Assembly (NCBI GenBank): GCA_036524115.1
Contig: DATDCY010000102.1
Coordinates: forward strand, 1 to 7,325
From: a bacterium
Lineage (GTDB): Bacteria; JAUVQV01; DATDCY01
Length of the DNA: 7,325 bases
Direction of reading: 5' to 3'
Positions within the stretch are counted from its first letter, which is position 1. Each line of letters starts with the position of its first letter. The translations under genes and the position numbers were made by a program. Below the pieces are notes generated by a model. It was not told the origin of the DNA. It saw only the letters and a list, made by a program, of their open reading frames with translations, and searched no databases. Of the stretch, positions 1 to 5,735 are shown piece after piece.

Positions 1-50
1 CCCCCAGTGAAGGTGGGCAATCGAGCAAGACAAAGTTATAGGGCAGGAGA

Positions 51-79
51 TTGGCAGCCTGGAAAGCCTCGCGCAAAAT
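51..79 (+). promoter_or_regulatory. Candidate sigma-70 promoter of the carboxyltransferase gene
   Basis: TTGGCA at 51-56 (5 of 6 to the -35 consensus) is followed after exactly 17 nt by CAAAAT at 74-79 (4 of 6 to the -10 consensus), predicting a transcription start near 86. This lies in the AT-richer first 100 bases, just before a coding region. The -10 element and predicted start are covered by the dyad at 71-98. This is pattern matching only; in GC-rich bacteria such hexamers are variable. Bases 1-50 hold no gene that I can support. Confidence 0.35.
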
Positions 80-98
80 TTGTTCGTAATTTTTGCGC
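71..98. promoter_or_regulatory. Operator-like inverted repeat over the predicted transcription start
   Basis: GCGCAAAATT (71-80) and AATTTTTGCGC (88-98) are inverted copies differing by one extra A/T, around a 7-nt centre, TGTTCGT. The outer 8 bases (GCGCAAAA/TTTTGCGC) match perfectly. The dyad centre (about 84.5) coincides with the transcription start predicted from the 51-79 promoter, the usual place for a repressor site. No U-run follows, so it does not look like a terminator. I do not recognise the binding protein. The ArsR regulator at 2240 is one possibility, though its other candidate site (2580-2595) shares only the TGTTCG core. Confidence 0.45.
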
Positions 99-146
99 AT
101 GGATAGAACTTCCTCTTCCTGTTCCATGCCGCCCGCCGCGGGAGGG

Positions 147-2180
147 ATGTCGCCGCGCGAGATCGTCGCGGCGGTGCGCGCGCTGCCCGGCGTGGCGATC
201 ACCTCGGTCGGGATGCGCGACGCCGGCCAGTCGGACTTCAAGAACCGGTTGCGCCTGAAGGACCTGCTGACGCTGGCGCCGCACTACGAGCGCATGGGGC
301 TGTTCTCGGCCGAGTGCCACGGCGGCGCGCGCTGGCACGTCGGCATCATGAACCGCCGCGAGAGCCCCTTCGAGGAGATCGCGCGCTTCCGCGAGCTGAT
401 GCCGAACGTGCTGCTGCAGACGCTCATCCGCGAGACAAACCTCTTCGGCTACCGGCCCTACCCGAAGCGGGTGATCGAGCACGTCGTCGCGCAGGTCGAC
501 ATCGACGTCTGGCGCTGCTTCTCGTTCCTCAACGACGTGCGCAACATGCGCGCCGTGGCCGAGACGGTGCTCGCGCGCGGCCGGCTCTTCCAGCCGACGA
601 TCTCGTTCACCGCCGCGGACTGGGCGACCGATGCGTACTACCTCGGGGTCGTGCGCGACATCGTGAGCCTGTGCGGGGGCACGGACGAGATCGTCCTCTG
701 CCTCAAGGACATGGCCGGGGTCGGCAGCATCACCCGCATCGGCCGGCTGATCGACGCGATCCGCCAGGAGTGGCCGGAGCTGGTGATCGGCTACCACCGC
801 CACATCACCGACGGCCTGGCGATGCCGGCGCTGCTGGCCGCGGCGAGGGCCGGCGCGAAGATCGTGGACGCGCAGGAGGACTCGCTGGTGCGCTTCTACG
901 GGCACTCGCCGATCCTCGCGGTGCAGGCCTTCCTCGAGGAGTCGGGGATCCCGGTGCACCTGGTGCGCGCCGAGGCCGAGGCGGCGGTGAGCCGGGCGCG
1001 CGAGTGGGCCGGCGCCTACGACTGGGCGGAGTCGCCGTTCAAGGGCCTCGACCACACGGTGACCCGCCACCGCATGCCCGGCGGCGCCTTCCCCAGCTCG
1101 TTCGAGCAGGCGCAGAAGGGGGACTTCCTGCACCTGATGCCCGCGGTGCTCGAGGTCATGGCGCTCTACAACCGGATCGTACGCTACTTCGACGTCACGC
1201 CCGGCTCGCAGATCACGTGGGTCACCTGCAGCGGGCTGGTGAACCGCTACGCCAAGGAGCGCGGGGACGCCGGCGTCGCGCACCTGATCCGGCTGCTGAC
1301 GACCTTCGTCGAGGAGAGGGGCCAGGACTTCGAGGCCATGGACGCCGAGGAGCAGGTCGAGCTGGTCTCGCTCTTCCGCGGGGCGCCCGGCGACTTCAAG
1401 AACCTGCTGCTCGGCGCCTACGGGCGGCTGCCGGCGGGGTGGCCGGCCGACTGGGTCTACCGGAGCGCCTTCGGCGACGAGGCCGAGCGCCGGCTCGCCG
1501 CGCGCCGCGAGGACTCGCCGCTGGAGTCCGTGCCGGACGAGGACCTCGCCGTGCAGCGCCAGGCCTGCGCCGAGCAGCTCGGGCGGACGCCGGCCGAGGA
1601 GGAGTTCATCCTCTGGCTGATGCACCCCAAGGACGCGCTGGAGTACATCGCCTTCCGCGAGCGCTTCGGCGAGGCGCCGCTCGTGCTGCCCACGGCCGTC
1701 TGGCGCTCGGGACTGCGCCGGCCGGGCGACCGCGTGGAGTTCGAGCTCTGGGGCAAGCCCTACTCGATCGAACTGGTGTCCGTCGGCGCCGAGCACGAGG
1801 GGCGCATCCACGTCGTCGTGCGCGTCAACAACCGCACGCAGGTCTACAACGTCGAGACGCCCCGCGCGAAGAAGGTCGAGGTCCGGATGGCGACGCGCCC
1901 GGGGCAGGTCGGCGCGCCGGCCAACGGCAACATCTGGCGCCTCGGCAACCCGGACCGCGGCGTCGTGCGCGCCGGCGACATCGTGCACCGGGGCGAGGAG
2001 ATCGCGAACCTCGAGGCGATGAAGATGGAGAACGCGATCCTCGCGCCCTTCGACGGCCAGATCGCCGAGGTCTGCGTGCGGCTCAACGAGCCGGTGCGCG
2101 AGGGCCAGCTGCTGTTCGTGGTCGAGCGCGCCGCCGAGGCGCCGGCGGCGGGCACGGCGCCGACCTCGCCCGATTCCTAG
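147..2180 (+). CDS. Divergent carboxyltransferase (PycB/OadA type) fused to a biotinyl domain
   Basis: This is the carboxyltransferase half of a biotin-dependent carboxylase or decarboxylase, moving CO2 between carboxybiotin and a 2-oxo acid or similar acceptor. With M147 as residue 1, the TIM barrel shows MRDAGQSD (23-30; TLRDAHQS in relatives, keeping R, D and Q), IRETN (94-98, retained Arg), FLNDVRNM, LKDMAG with the carboxylated-lysine candidate K187, and YHRHIT with metal-ligand His217/His219. The conserved PYC/OADA region contains MPGGAFPSSFEQ from about 310. The C-terminal biotinyl domain carries EAMKMEN with biotin acceptor K626. The length (677 aa) is near that of PycB/OadA. No biotin carboxylase or membrane decarboxylase subunit lies in the window, so the substrate cannot be assigned. 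Start: an in-frame stop at 87-89 leaves ATG 99, 126 or 147. Codons between 99 and 122 (AGA, ACT, TCT) are unlike the rest, and homology begins about 16 residues after 147, so I chose 147, although its GGAGG sits only 1 nt upstream. Confidence 0.92.
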   Translation: MSPREIVAAVRALPGVAITSVGMRDAGQSDFKNRLRLKDLLTLAPHYERMGLFSAECHGGARWHVGIMNRRESPFEEIARFRELMPNVLLQTLIRETNLFGYRPYPKRVIEHVVAQVDIDVWRCFSFLNDVRNMRAVAETVLARGRLFQPTISFTAADWATDAYYLGVVRDIVSLCGGTDEIVLCLKDMAGVGSITRIGRLIDAIRQEWPELVIGYHRHITDGLAMPALLAAARAGAKIVDAQEDSLVRFYGHSPILAVQAFLEESGIPVHLVRAEAEAAVSRAREWAGAYDWAESPFKGLDHTVTRHRMPGGAFPSSFEQAQKGDFLHLMPAVLEVMALYNRIVRYFDVTPGSQITWVTCSGLVNRYAKERGDAGVAHLIRLLTTFVEERGQDFEAMDAEEQVELVSLFRGAPGDFKNLLLGAYGRLPAGWPADWVYRSAFGDEAERRLAARREDSPLESVPDEDLAVQRQACAEQLGRTPAEEEFILWLMHPKDALEYIAFRERFGEAPLVLPTAVWRSGLRRPGDRVEFELWGKPYSIELVSVGAEHEGRIHVVVRVNNRTQVYNVETPRAKKVEVRMATRPGQVGAPANGNIWRLGNPDRGVVRAGDIVHRGEEIANLEAMKMENAILAPFDGQIAEVCVRLNEPVREGQLLFVVERAAEAPAAGTAPTSPDS

Positions 2181-2204
2181 ACCGACGGTCCGAGGTGAAA
2201 CCGC

Positions 2205-2233
2205 TTGACAAGGTTCGCCGTCACGATTATTCT
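2205..2233 (+). promoter_or_regulatory. Strong promoter for the ArsR gene, probably giving a leaderless mRNA
   Basis: A perfect TTGACA (2205-2210) is followed by a 17-nt spacer and TATTCT (2228-2233, 4 of 6 including the key first T, second A and last T). The expected start, about 7 nt past the -10, is at or within a base of the A of ATG at 2240. No Shine-Dalgarno sequence precedes that ATG. The gap also holds the 5+1+5 palindrome GACCG-A-CGGTC at 2180-2190, overlapping the end of the preceding gene, which could be a regulatory site. Confidence 0.55.
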
Positions 2234-2239
2234 ACGGTC

Positions 2240-2557
2240 ATGAAACTATCGAACTACGCGCGGATCTTCAAGGCGCTGTCCAACGAGCAGCGGCTGCGGA
2301 TCTTCACGCTGATCTACGAGGAGTCGGCCAGGGGGGCGAAGGCCGCGACGTTTCCGGCCGAAAAGGCGGCCTGCTGCCCGATCGAGAAGGCCTTCACCAA
2401 GGTCTGCGACTGCATGGACCTCTCGCGGTCGACGATCTCGCATCACTTCAAGGAACTGCAGGGCGCCGGCCTCATCACCTGCGAGCGCGACGGCCAGATG
2501 TACCGCTGCCGCGTGAACGAGACGACGCTCGGCAAGCTGCGGGACTTCCTGAGATGA
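2240..2557 (+). CDS. ArsR/SmtB-family winged-helix regulator, Cys-rich
   Basis: A 105-residue DNA-binding repressor of ArsR size. It opens with the family's typical helix (YARIFKALSNEQRLRIFTLI, 6-25). The recognition helix is SRSTISHHFKELQGAGLI (62-79), followed by the wing containing CERDGQMYRCRVN. Cysteines lie at 45-46 (vicinal pair), 56, 58, 81 and 90. By hand alignment C56 falls near C37 of E. coli ArsR, but the positions of its C32 and C34 are not Cys, so the sensor site is not the classical ELCVCDL one. ArsR proteins typically leave DNA when they bind a metal, metalloid or oxidant; which signal acts here is unknown. The start follows homology and the promoter. The upstream frame is open, but it lacks a start with a good SD and a plausible N-terminus. 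The gene stands 59 nt after the carboxyltransferase gene and 65 nt before the Cys-rich small gene, a probable co-regulated partner. Confidence 0.9.
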   Translation: MKLSNYARIFKALSNEQRLRIFTLIYEESARGAKAATFPAEKAACCPIEKAFTKVCDCMDLSRSTISHHFKELQGAGLITCERDGQMYRCRVNETTLGKLRDFLR

Positions 2558-2579
2558 ACCCCTTTTTTTGCGGGCACTG

Positions 2580-2595
2580 TTCGATTGTGCTCGAA
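2580..2595. promoter_or_regulatory. Dyad TTCGA-N6-TCGAA upstream of the Cys-rich gene
   Basis: A perfect 5-bp inverted repeat with a 6-nt centre sits between the ArsR gene and the small Cys-rich gene. Weak promoter-like hexamers surround it: TTGCGG at 2568-2573, then 17 nt, then TCGAAT at 2591-2596, or CATAAA at 2597-2602. It could be an ArsR operator or a small RNA hairpin in a shared transcript. A T7 tract at 2563-2569 follows the ArsR stop codon, but I found no convincing stem before it, so it is not called a terminator. Confidence 0.33.
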
Positions 2596-2605
2596 TCATA
2601 AAACG

Positions 2606-2617
2606 AAAGGAGGTGAT
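2606..2617 (+). promoter_or_regulatory. Exceptionally strong ribosome binding site, partly foldable with the start of its gene
   Basis: AAAGGAGGTGAT is a 12-nt perfect complement of the conserved 3' end of bacterial 16S rRNA. GGAGG (2609-2613) ends 9 nt before the ATG at 2623. This is much better than the 4-6-nt matches at the other genes here and proves the start of an otherwise easily missed gene. AGGTGA (2611-2616) is also exactly complementary to TCACCT (2627-2632) just inside the gene, which could fold a 6-bp hairpin with the ATG in its 10-nt loop. Confidence 0.75.
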
Positions 2618-2622
2618 GGACA

Positions 2623-2793
2623 ATGTTCACCTGTTGCGGAAAGGACATGAAGGGCCTCTGCGAGCAGCTTGAGTGCCAGGCGAAGGAGACGCCGAACGGC
2701 ATCCAGGTCGAGATCACCGCGAAGGACCCGGCGAAGACGGATTCGCTGAAGGCCCTCGTCAAGGCGGTCCGCGGGTTCTGCGGCTGCTGCTAG
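2623..2793 (+). CDS. Small Cys-rich protein of unknown function (56 aa)
   Basis: I do not recognise this family. The protein begins MFTCCGKDMKGLCEQLEC and ends GFCGCC. Cysteines are at 4, 5, 13, 18, 53, 55 and 56, with a Cys-free middle (19-52) that reads as a beta strand (GIQVEITAKD) followed by an amphipathic helix (SLKALVKAVR). It has no signal peptide or membrane segment, so it is probably cytoplasmic. The paired Cys at both termini suggest binding of a soft metal, a cluster or zinc, or a dithiol redox site; this is inference. Support for its being a real gene: the 12-nt perfect RBS, GC-rich codon use, Cys codons at meaningful places, and its position directly after a Cys-rich ArsR regulator. 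It is too short for common ORF length cut-offs. It could be a metallothionein-like buffer, a metallochaperone, or an accessory of the regulator. Confidence 0.85.
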   Translation: MFTCCGKDMKGLCEQLECQAKETPNGIQVEITAKDPAKTDSLKALVKAVRGFCGCC

Positions 2794-2800
2794 GCTCGGA

Positions 2801-2834
2801 CGGCGCCGGGGGGTGGGCCCGCTTCCCGGCGCCG
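2801..2834. terminator. GC-rich hairpin between convergent genes, probable bidirectional terminator
   Basis: CGGCGCCGGG (2801-2810) and CCCGGCGCCG (2825-2834) are perfect 10-bp inverted arms. Inner G-U and G-C pairs can extend the stem toward a GGGCCC-containing loop. It starts 7 nt after the stop of the plus-strand small gene and ends 56 nt before the stop of minus-strand cfa, where both transcripts need to end. Neither side has a clear U-run, so it is not a canonical intrinsic terminator. It may act with Rho or as a 3'-end stabiliser. Bases 2835-2890 hold nothing else that I can see. Confidence 0.5.
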
Positions 2835-2890
2835 GCCGATTCTCCTGTCGTTCCCGTTCCGGCCCCGGATCCAGTCGCCGCGGCCGAGGG

Positions 2891-4099
2891 TCAACGCACC
2901 GCGGCCGGCATCCCCGGACAGCCGCGCTTCGAGAACAGGACCTGCCAGAGCTGGCAGTGGTCCGCCCGGAAGCCCCCGGCGCTGGCGAGCAGGTAGTAGC
3001 GCCACATCCGGCGGAAGCGCTCCTCGCGCGGGCCGCCCCCCGCGTCCCAGAGCCGCTCGCAGTTGCCGAGCCAGGCCATGAGCGTCGGCACGTAGTCCGC
3101 CCCGAAGGTGTGCCAGTCGCGCAGGACGAAGAGCCCCTCGGCCGCGTCCGTGATCTGGCGCGCCGACGGCAGCATCGAGTTGGGGAAGATGTACTTCTCG
3201 ATCCAGGTGTCGATGTCCGCGCCGGTGCGGTTCCGGCCGATGGTGTGGAGCAGGAAGCGCCCGTCCGGCCGCAGGCAGCGCTCCGCAGTCTCCATGTACG
3301 TCCGGTAGTTCCTGTGGCCGACGTGCTCGAACATGCCGACGGAGACGATGTGGTCGAACGTCCCCTCCACGTCGCGGTAGTCCTGGACGCGCACCTCCAC
3401 CGGCAGCCCGCCGTAGCGCGCCTGGGCGTACCGCGCCTGCTCGCGCGAGACCGTGACGCCCACGACGCAGGCGCCGTAGCGCTCGGCGGCGAACCCCGCG
3501 AAGCTCCCCCAGCCGCACCCGATGTCGAGGACCGTCTGCCCCGGCTCCAGGCCGATCTTGCGGCAGATCAGGTCGAGCTTGGCCTCCTGCGCCGCGTCGA
3601 GGTCCCCCGCCTGGCGCCAGTAGCCGCAACTGTAGGTGAGCCGCCGGTCGAGCATCCGGCGGAAGAAGTCGTTGCCGAGGTCGTAGTGCCGGCGGGCAAC
3701 GGTGAACGCCCGCTGCCCGCGCTGGACGTTGACCAGCCTGCTCCTGAGCGCCACCCACAGCGCGCGCGCCGAGGCGCGAACGCGCTCCTCGATGCCGCCG
3801 CCGAGGAGCCGCTCGATCAGCTCGTCGAGGCGCTCGCAGTCCCACCAGCCATCCATGTAGGACTCGCCGAGGGCGAGCGAGCCGCCGGCGAGCAGGCGCT
3901 CGAAGAGTCGCGGATCGTGCACGCGCAGGTCCCAGGGACGCCCGCCGTCGACGCCGACGTCCACGCTCTCGAGCAGCCCGCGCACGGTGCGCTCCGCGGC
4001 CGGGACGCGCGCGGCGCGTGCGGCGCCGTCCGTTGACGGGACGTGGGACGGCCCCGCCCAGCCTGTCGAATGGGACACGGACACATCGGTTCCAGACAT
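2891..4099 (-). CDS. cfa: Cyclopropane-fatty-acyl-phospholipid synthase
   Basis: A membrane-associated cytoplasmic enzyme that adds a methylene from S-adenosylmethionine across the cis double bond of phospholipid acyl chains. The 402-aa protein aligns throughout with E. coli Cfa (382 aa), with about 19 extra N-terminal residues. The N-terminal domain has SLALGESYMDGWW (74-86) and RRHYDLGNDFF (136-146). The SAM loop is VLDIGCGWG (190-198), followed by IVSVGMFEHVG, LLHTIG and DWHTFGADY. All five bicarbonate/active-site residues of E. coli Cfa (C139, E239, H266, I268, Y317) are matched at a constant offset as C158, E258, H285, I287 and Y336, so the enzyme should be active. The C-terminal QLWQVLFS is also conserved. 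Start ATG at 4099 has GAGG 6 nt upstream. It lies 126 nt after usp on the same strand, with its own candidate promoter, and converges on the Cys-rich gene. Cyclopropanation commonly accompanies stationary phase, acid or solvent stress, which fits a Usp neighbour. Confidence 0.97.
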   Translation of the reverse strand: MSGTDVSVSHSTGWAGPSHVPSTDGAARAARVPAAERTVRGLLESVDVGVDGGRPWDLRVHDPRLFERLLAGGSLALGESYMDGWWDCERLDELIERLLGGGIEERVRASARALWVALRSRLVNVQRGQRAFTVARRHYDLGNDFFRRMLDRRLTYSCGYWRQAGDLDAAQEAKLDLICRKIGLEPGQTVLDIGCGWGSFAGFAAERYGACVVGVTVSREQARYAQARYGGLPVEVRVQDYRDVEGTFDHIVSVGMFEHVGHRNYRTYMETAERCLRPDGRFLLHTIGRNRTGADIDTWIEKYIFPNSMLPSARQITDAAEGLFVLRDWHTFGADYVPTLMAWLGNCERLWDAGGGPREERFRRMWRYYLLASAGGFRADHCQLWQVLFSKRGCPGMPAAVR

Positions 4100-4188
4100 G
4101 GCAGACCTCGCAGTTCAATGACCCGCAGAGCGCCCGCGCCCCGAAATGGGGAGCGCCGCCACCGGGATCAGACGTTGATGCCTGCTAC

Positions 4189-4217
4189 AAGATGTGGCCC
4201 GATCGCGACCCTGTCAA
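4189..4217 (-). promoter_or_regulatory. Candidate promoter of cfa
   Basis: On the minus strand a perfect TTGACA (4217-4212) lies just after the usp stop codon. A 17-nt spacer and the weak -10 CATCTT (4194-4189, 3 of 6) follow. The start would be near 4182, leaving an untranslated leader of about 83 nt. That leader holds a short imperfect hairpin around CCCC-ATTTC-GGGG (about 4144-4156). The poor -10 hints at an alternative or activated sigma factor, but the perfect -35 in a 126-nt gap supports independent transcription of cfa. Read-through from the kinase-usp pair is equally possible. Confidence 0.4.
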
Positions 4218-4225
4218 TACGGCGG

Positions 4226-4714
4226 CTACTCGACGACGAGCACCGCACAGGCGCTCGCGCGATGCAGGATCCGGTTCGAGGTCGAGCCGAGCAGGAACTC
4301 CTCGTGGTGCGTGATCTTGCGGCGGCCGACCACGACGATGCAGCAGCGCAGCTGCTCCTGCTCCTCGAGGATCGCGTCGCCGAGCGACACGACGCGCCGG
4401 ACCACCACCCTCGTCCTGACGCGCTCGTCGCCAAGCCCGCCGTCGGCGAGGATGGCGCGGTAGCCCGCGCACAGCGCGTCGCGCGAGCGCCGCTGCGTCT
4501 CCAGCCACTCCTGCCGCGCCTGCGCCGTGCGGAAGAGATCCTCCGGCGGTTCCGCGACGATCGAGAGCACGGTGACCGCCAGGTCCTGGTACGCGCCGAA
4601 GAAGTCCGCGACGAACATCACCGCCCGCCGCGACCCCTCGGTCTCGTCCACCGCCAGGAGCAGGTGCCGCCGGATGTCGTCGGGCGCGCGCGCCGCACCT
4701 TCGCTGTCGCTCAT
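4226..4714 (-). CDS. Universal stress protein (UspA-fold)
   Basis: A 162-residue single-domain cytoplasmic Usp. The first strand is HLLLAVDETEGSRRAV (17-32), whose D23 is the usual nucleotide-contacting Asp. The C-terminal part reads CIVVVGRRKITHHEEFLLGS, then TSNRILHRASACAVLVVE. This is the ATP-binding type motif G-2x-G-9x-G(S/T), but the second Gly is Lys133 while G130 and G143-S144 remain, so nucleotide binding is likely but not certain. Usp proteins act in stress survival and often bind ATP or are phosphorylated. The ATG at 4714 overlaps the stop of the kinase-like gene in an ATGA (4711-4714) and has GGGAGG 5 nt upstream, so the two should be co-transcribed and translationally coupled. 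The length is normal for the family. Confidence 0.94.
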   Translation of the reverse strand: MSDSEGAARAPDDIRRHLLLAVDETEGSRRAVMFVADFFGAYQDLAVTVLSIVAEPPEDLFRTAQARQEWLETQRRSRDALCAGYRAILADGGLGDERVRTRVVVRRVVSLGDAILEEQEQLRCCIVVVGRRKITHHEEFLLGSTSNRILHRASACAVLVVE

Positions 4715-5709
4715 GTCCGCCTCCCTGTCGCGGCCGTCACGTCGGCCTGCGCCGCCGCCAGGTCCTCGAGGAGCTGGTCCGCGGCATCGTAGAAGAGCCC
4801 CGCCCCCTCGGAGAAGTGCAGCAGCACCCGGTTGAGCGAGTCGGGGACGTACGGGAAGACCTTCTGCAGGTTCGCCACCCGGTGGTTGAAGGCGATGCTC
4901 AGGTCGTCGCGGGTGAGCCGGGCGTGGACCGCCGGCTGCTCGCGGCGCAGTTCCGGCAGCAACACGTCGCCGCGGCCGGCGAGGAAGATGAGGATGTTGC
5001 CGAGCCCCTGGAGGTCGAAGCTGAAGAGCGACTCGCCGTGCACGTAGTCGTAGTCGAAGTCGATCCAGCGGTTCACGCCGCTGTCCCGGTCGCAGATGAT
5101 GTGGTCGCGGCGGATGTCCCCGTGCTTCTCCCCGCGGTCGTGGAGGAACTTGATCGCCCGCACCAGTCCGACGAAGTCCTCGAGCACCGCGGGGAAGTGC
5201 CGGTGAAAGAAGTCCTCGTGGTCGTCGCCCGCGGCGACCGCCACCTGGTCGTAGCGCCGTCCCCGTATGAACTCCAGGATGCGCACGTTGTTGCCGGCGC
5301 CGTCGAGCGCCCAGCGCCCCTGCATGAAGTGCCGCTGGCCGCGGACGAGATCGAGGATCCGCGCCTCCTTGCGCGGGCTGCGGAAGCGCCGGATCGACAC
5401 CCCGCCGATCCGCGTCTCGAACTCCTCGTGGAACTCGAACTTCAGGACCCGGGTCGAGCCGTCGAGCAGGTCGATCGCCCGGCGCACCCAGTACTTCGGC
5501 TCGTCGTCGAGGCCGAAACGTCCCTCCCGCTCGTAGTTCCTGATCAGGTACGGCGTGCCGTCGAGGACGAGGACGTCGTCGCTCTCGACGCCGAAGAAAT
5601 CGGTGGTGTCGGCGATGAGGCGGATCCGCTCGGGCGGGCGCTGGGACGCGCCGCTGCGGGCCAGGAGCCCGCGGACCATCTCCTCGGTGTAGGCGGCGCT
5701 CGCAGCCAA
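4711..5709 (-). CDS. Protein-kinase-like protein (eukaryotic-type kinase fold), TTG start
   Basis: A 332-aa soluble protein with the landmarks of a Ser/Thr-kinase-type catalytic domain. These are a beta3 Lys in RVLKFEF (K90), a helix-C Glu in RKEARIL (E115), the catalytic loop HGDIRRDHI (H196-G197-D198) and the metal-binding IDFD in place of DFG (D218). A helix-F Asp is in FDLQGLGNIL (D232). The usual Asn five residues after the catalytic Asp is His203, so metal coordination is altered, but Lys/Glu/Asp/Asp are intact and activity is plausible. No membrane segment or sensor domain is visible; residues 1-50 are unassigned. An aminoglycoside-phosphotransferase-like or other small-molecule kinase is the alternative. 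Start: TTG at 5709 has GGAGGT 8 nt upstream. The next in-frame ATG (5679) has only an abutting GAGGAG, so I prefer TTG. The stop overlaps the usp start by 4 nt, making the Usp the obvious candidate substrate or partner. Confidence 0.87.
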   Translation of the reverse strand: MAASAAYTEEMVRGLLARSGASQRPPERIRLIADTTDFFGVESDDVLVLDGTPYLIRNYEREGRFGLDDEPKYWVRRAIDLLDGSTRVLKFEFHEEFETRIGGVSIRRFRSPRKEARILDLVRGQRHFMQGRWALDGAGNNVRILEFIRGRRYDQVAVAAGDDHEDFFHRHFPAVLEDFVGLVRAIKFLHDRGEKHGDIRRDHIICDRDSGVNRWIDFDYDYVHGESLFSFDLQGLGNILIFLAGRGDVLLPELRREQPAVHARLTRDDLSIAFNHRVANLQKVFPYVPDSLNRVLLHFSEGAGLFYDAADQLLEDLAAAQADVTAATGRRT

Positions 5710-5735
5710 CGGCGCTGACCTCCGCTTTTTCCCCG

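Noticed and set aside
50-70. Sigma-54 (-24/-12) promoter
   Set aside because: The GG and GC elements are 11 nt apart instead of 10 and the flanking consensus is poor; the sigma-70-like pair fits better.
36-1988. 650-codon minus-strand open frame opposite the carboxyltransferase gene
   Set aside because: Its translation is low-complexity (Arg, Ala, Val, His, Asp-rich), as expected for the antisense of a GC-rich gene. The plus strand encodes clear conserved motifs throughout.
314-2239. Upstream extension of the ArsR reading frame
   Set aside because: It is an open shadow frame inside the carboxyltransferase gene. ArsR homology begins at the ATG at 2240, and a promoter sits just before it.
2541-2569. 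Intrinsic terminator after the ArsR gene (T7 tract)
   Set aside because: The preceding bases do not form a stem beyond a few GGG/CCC pairs, so the T tract alone is not enough. Read-through to the Cys-rich gene remains possible.
2813-4036. 407-codon plus-strand open frame opposite cfa
   Set aside because: It is antisense to an unambiguous cfa gene, has biased composition and shows no recognisable domain.
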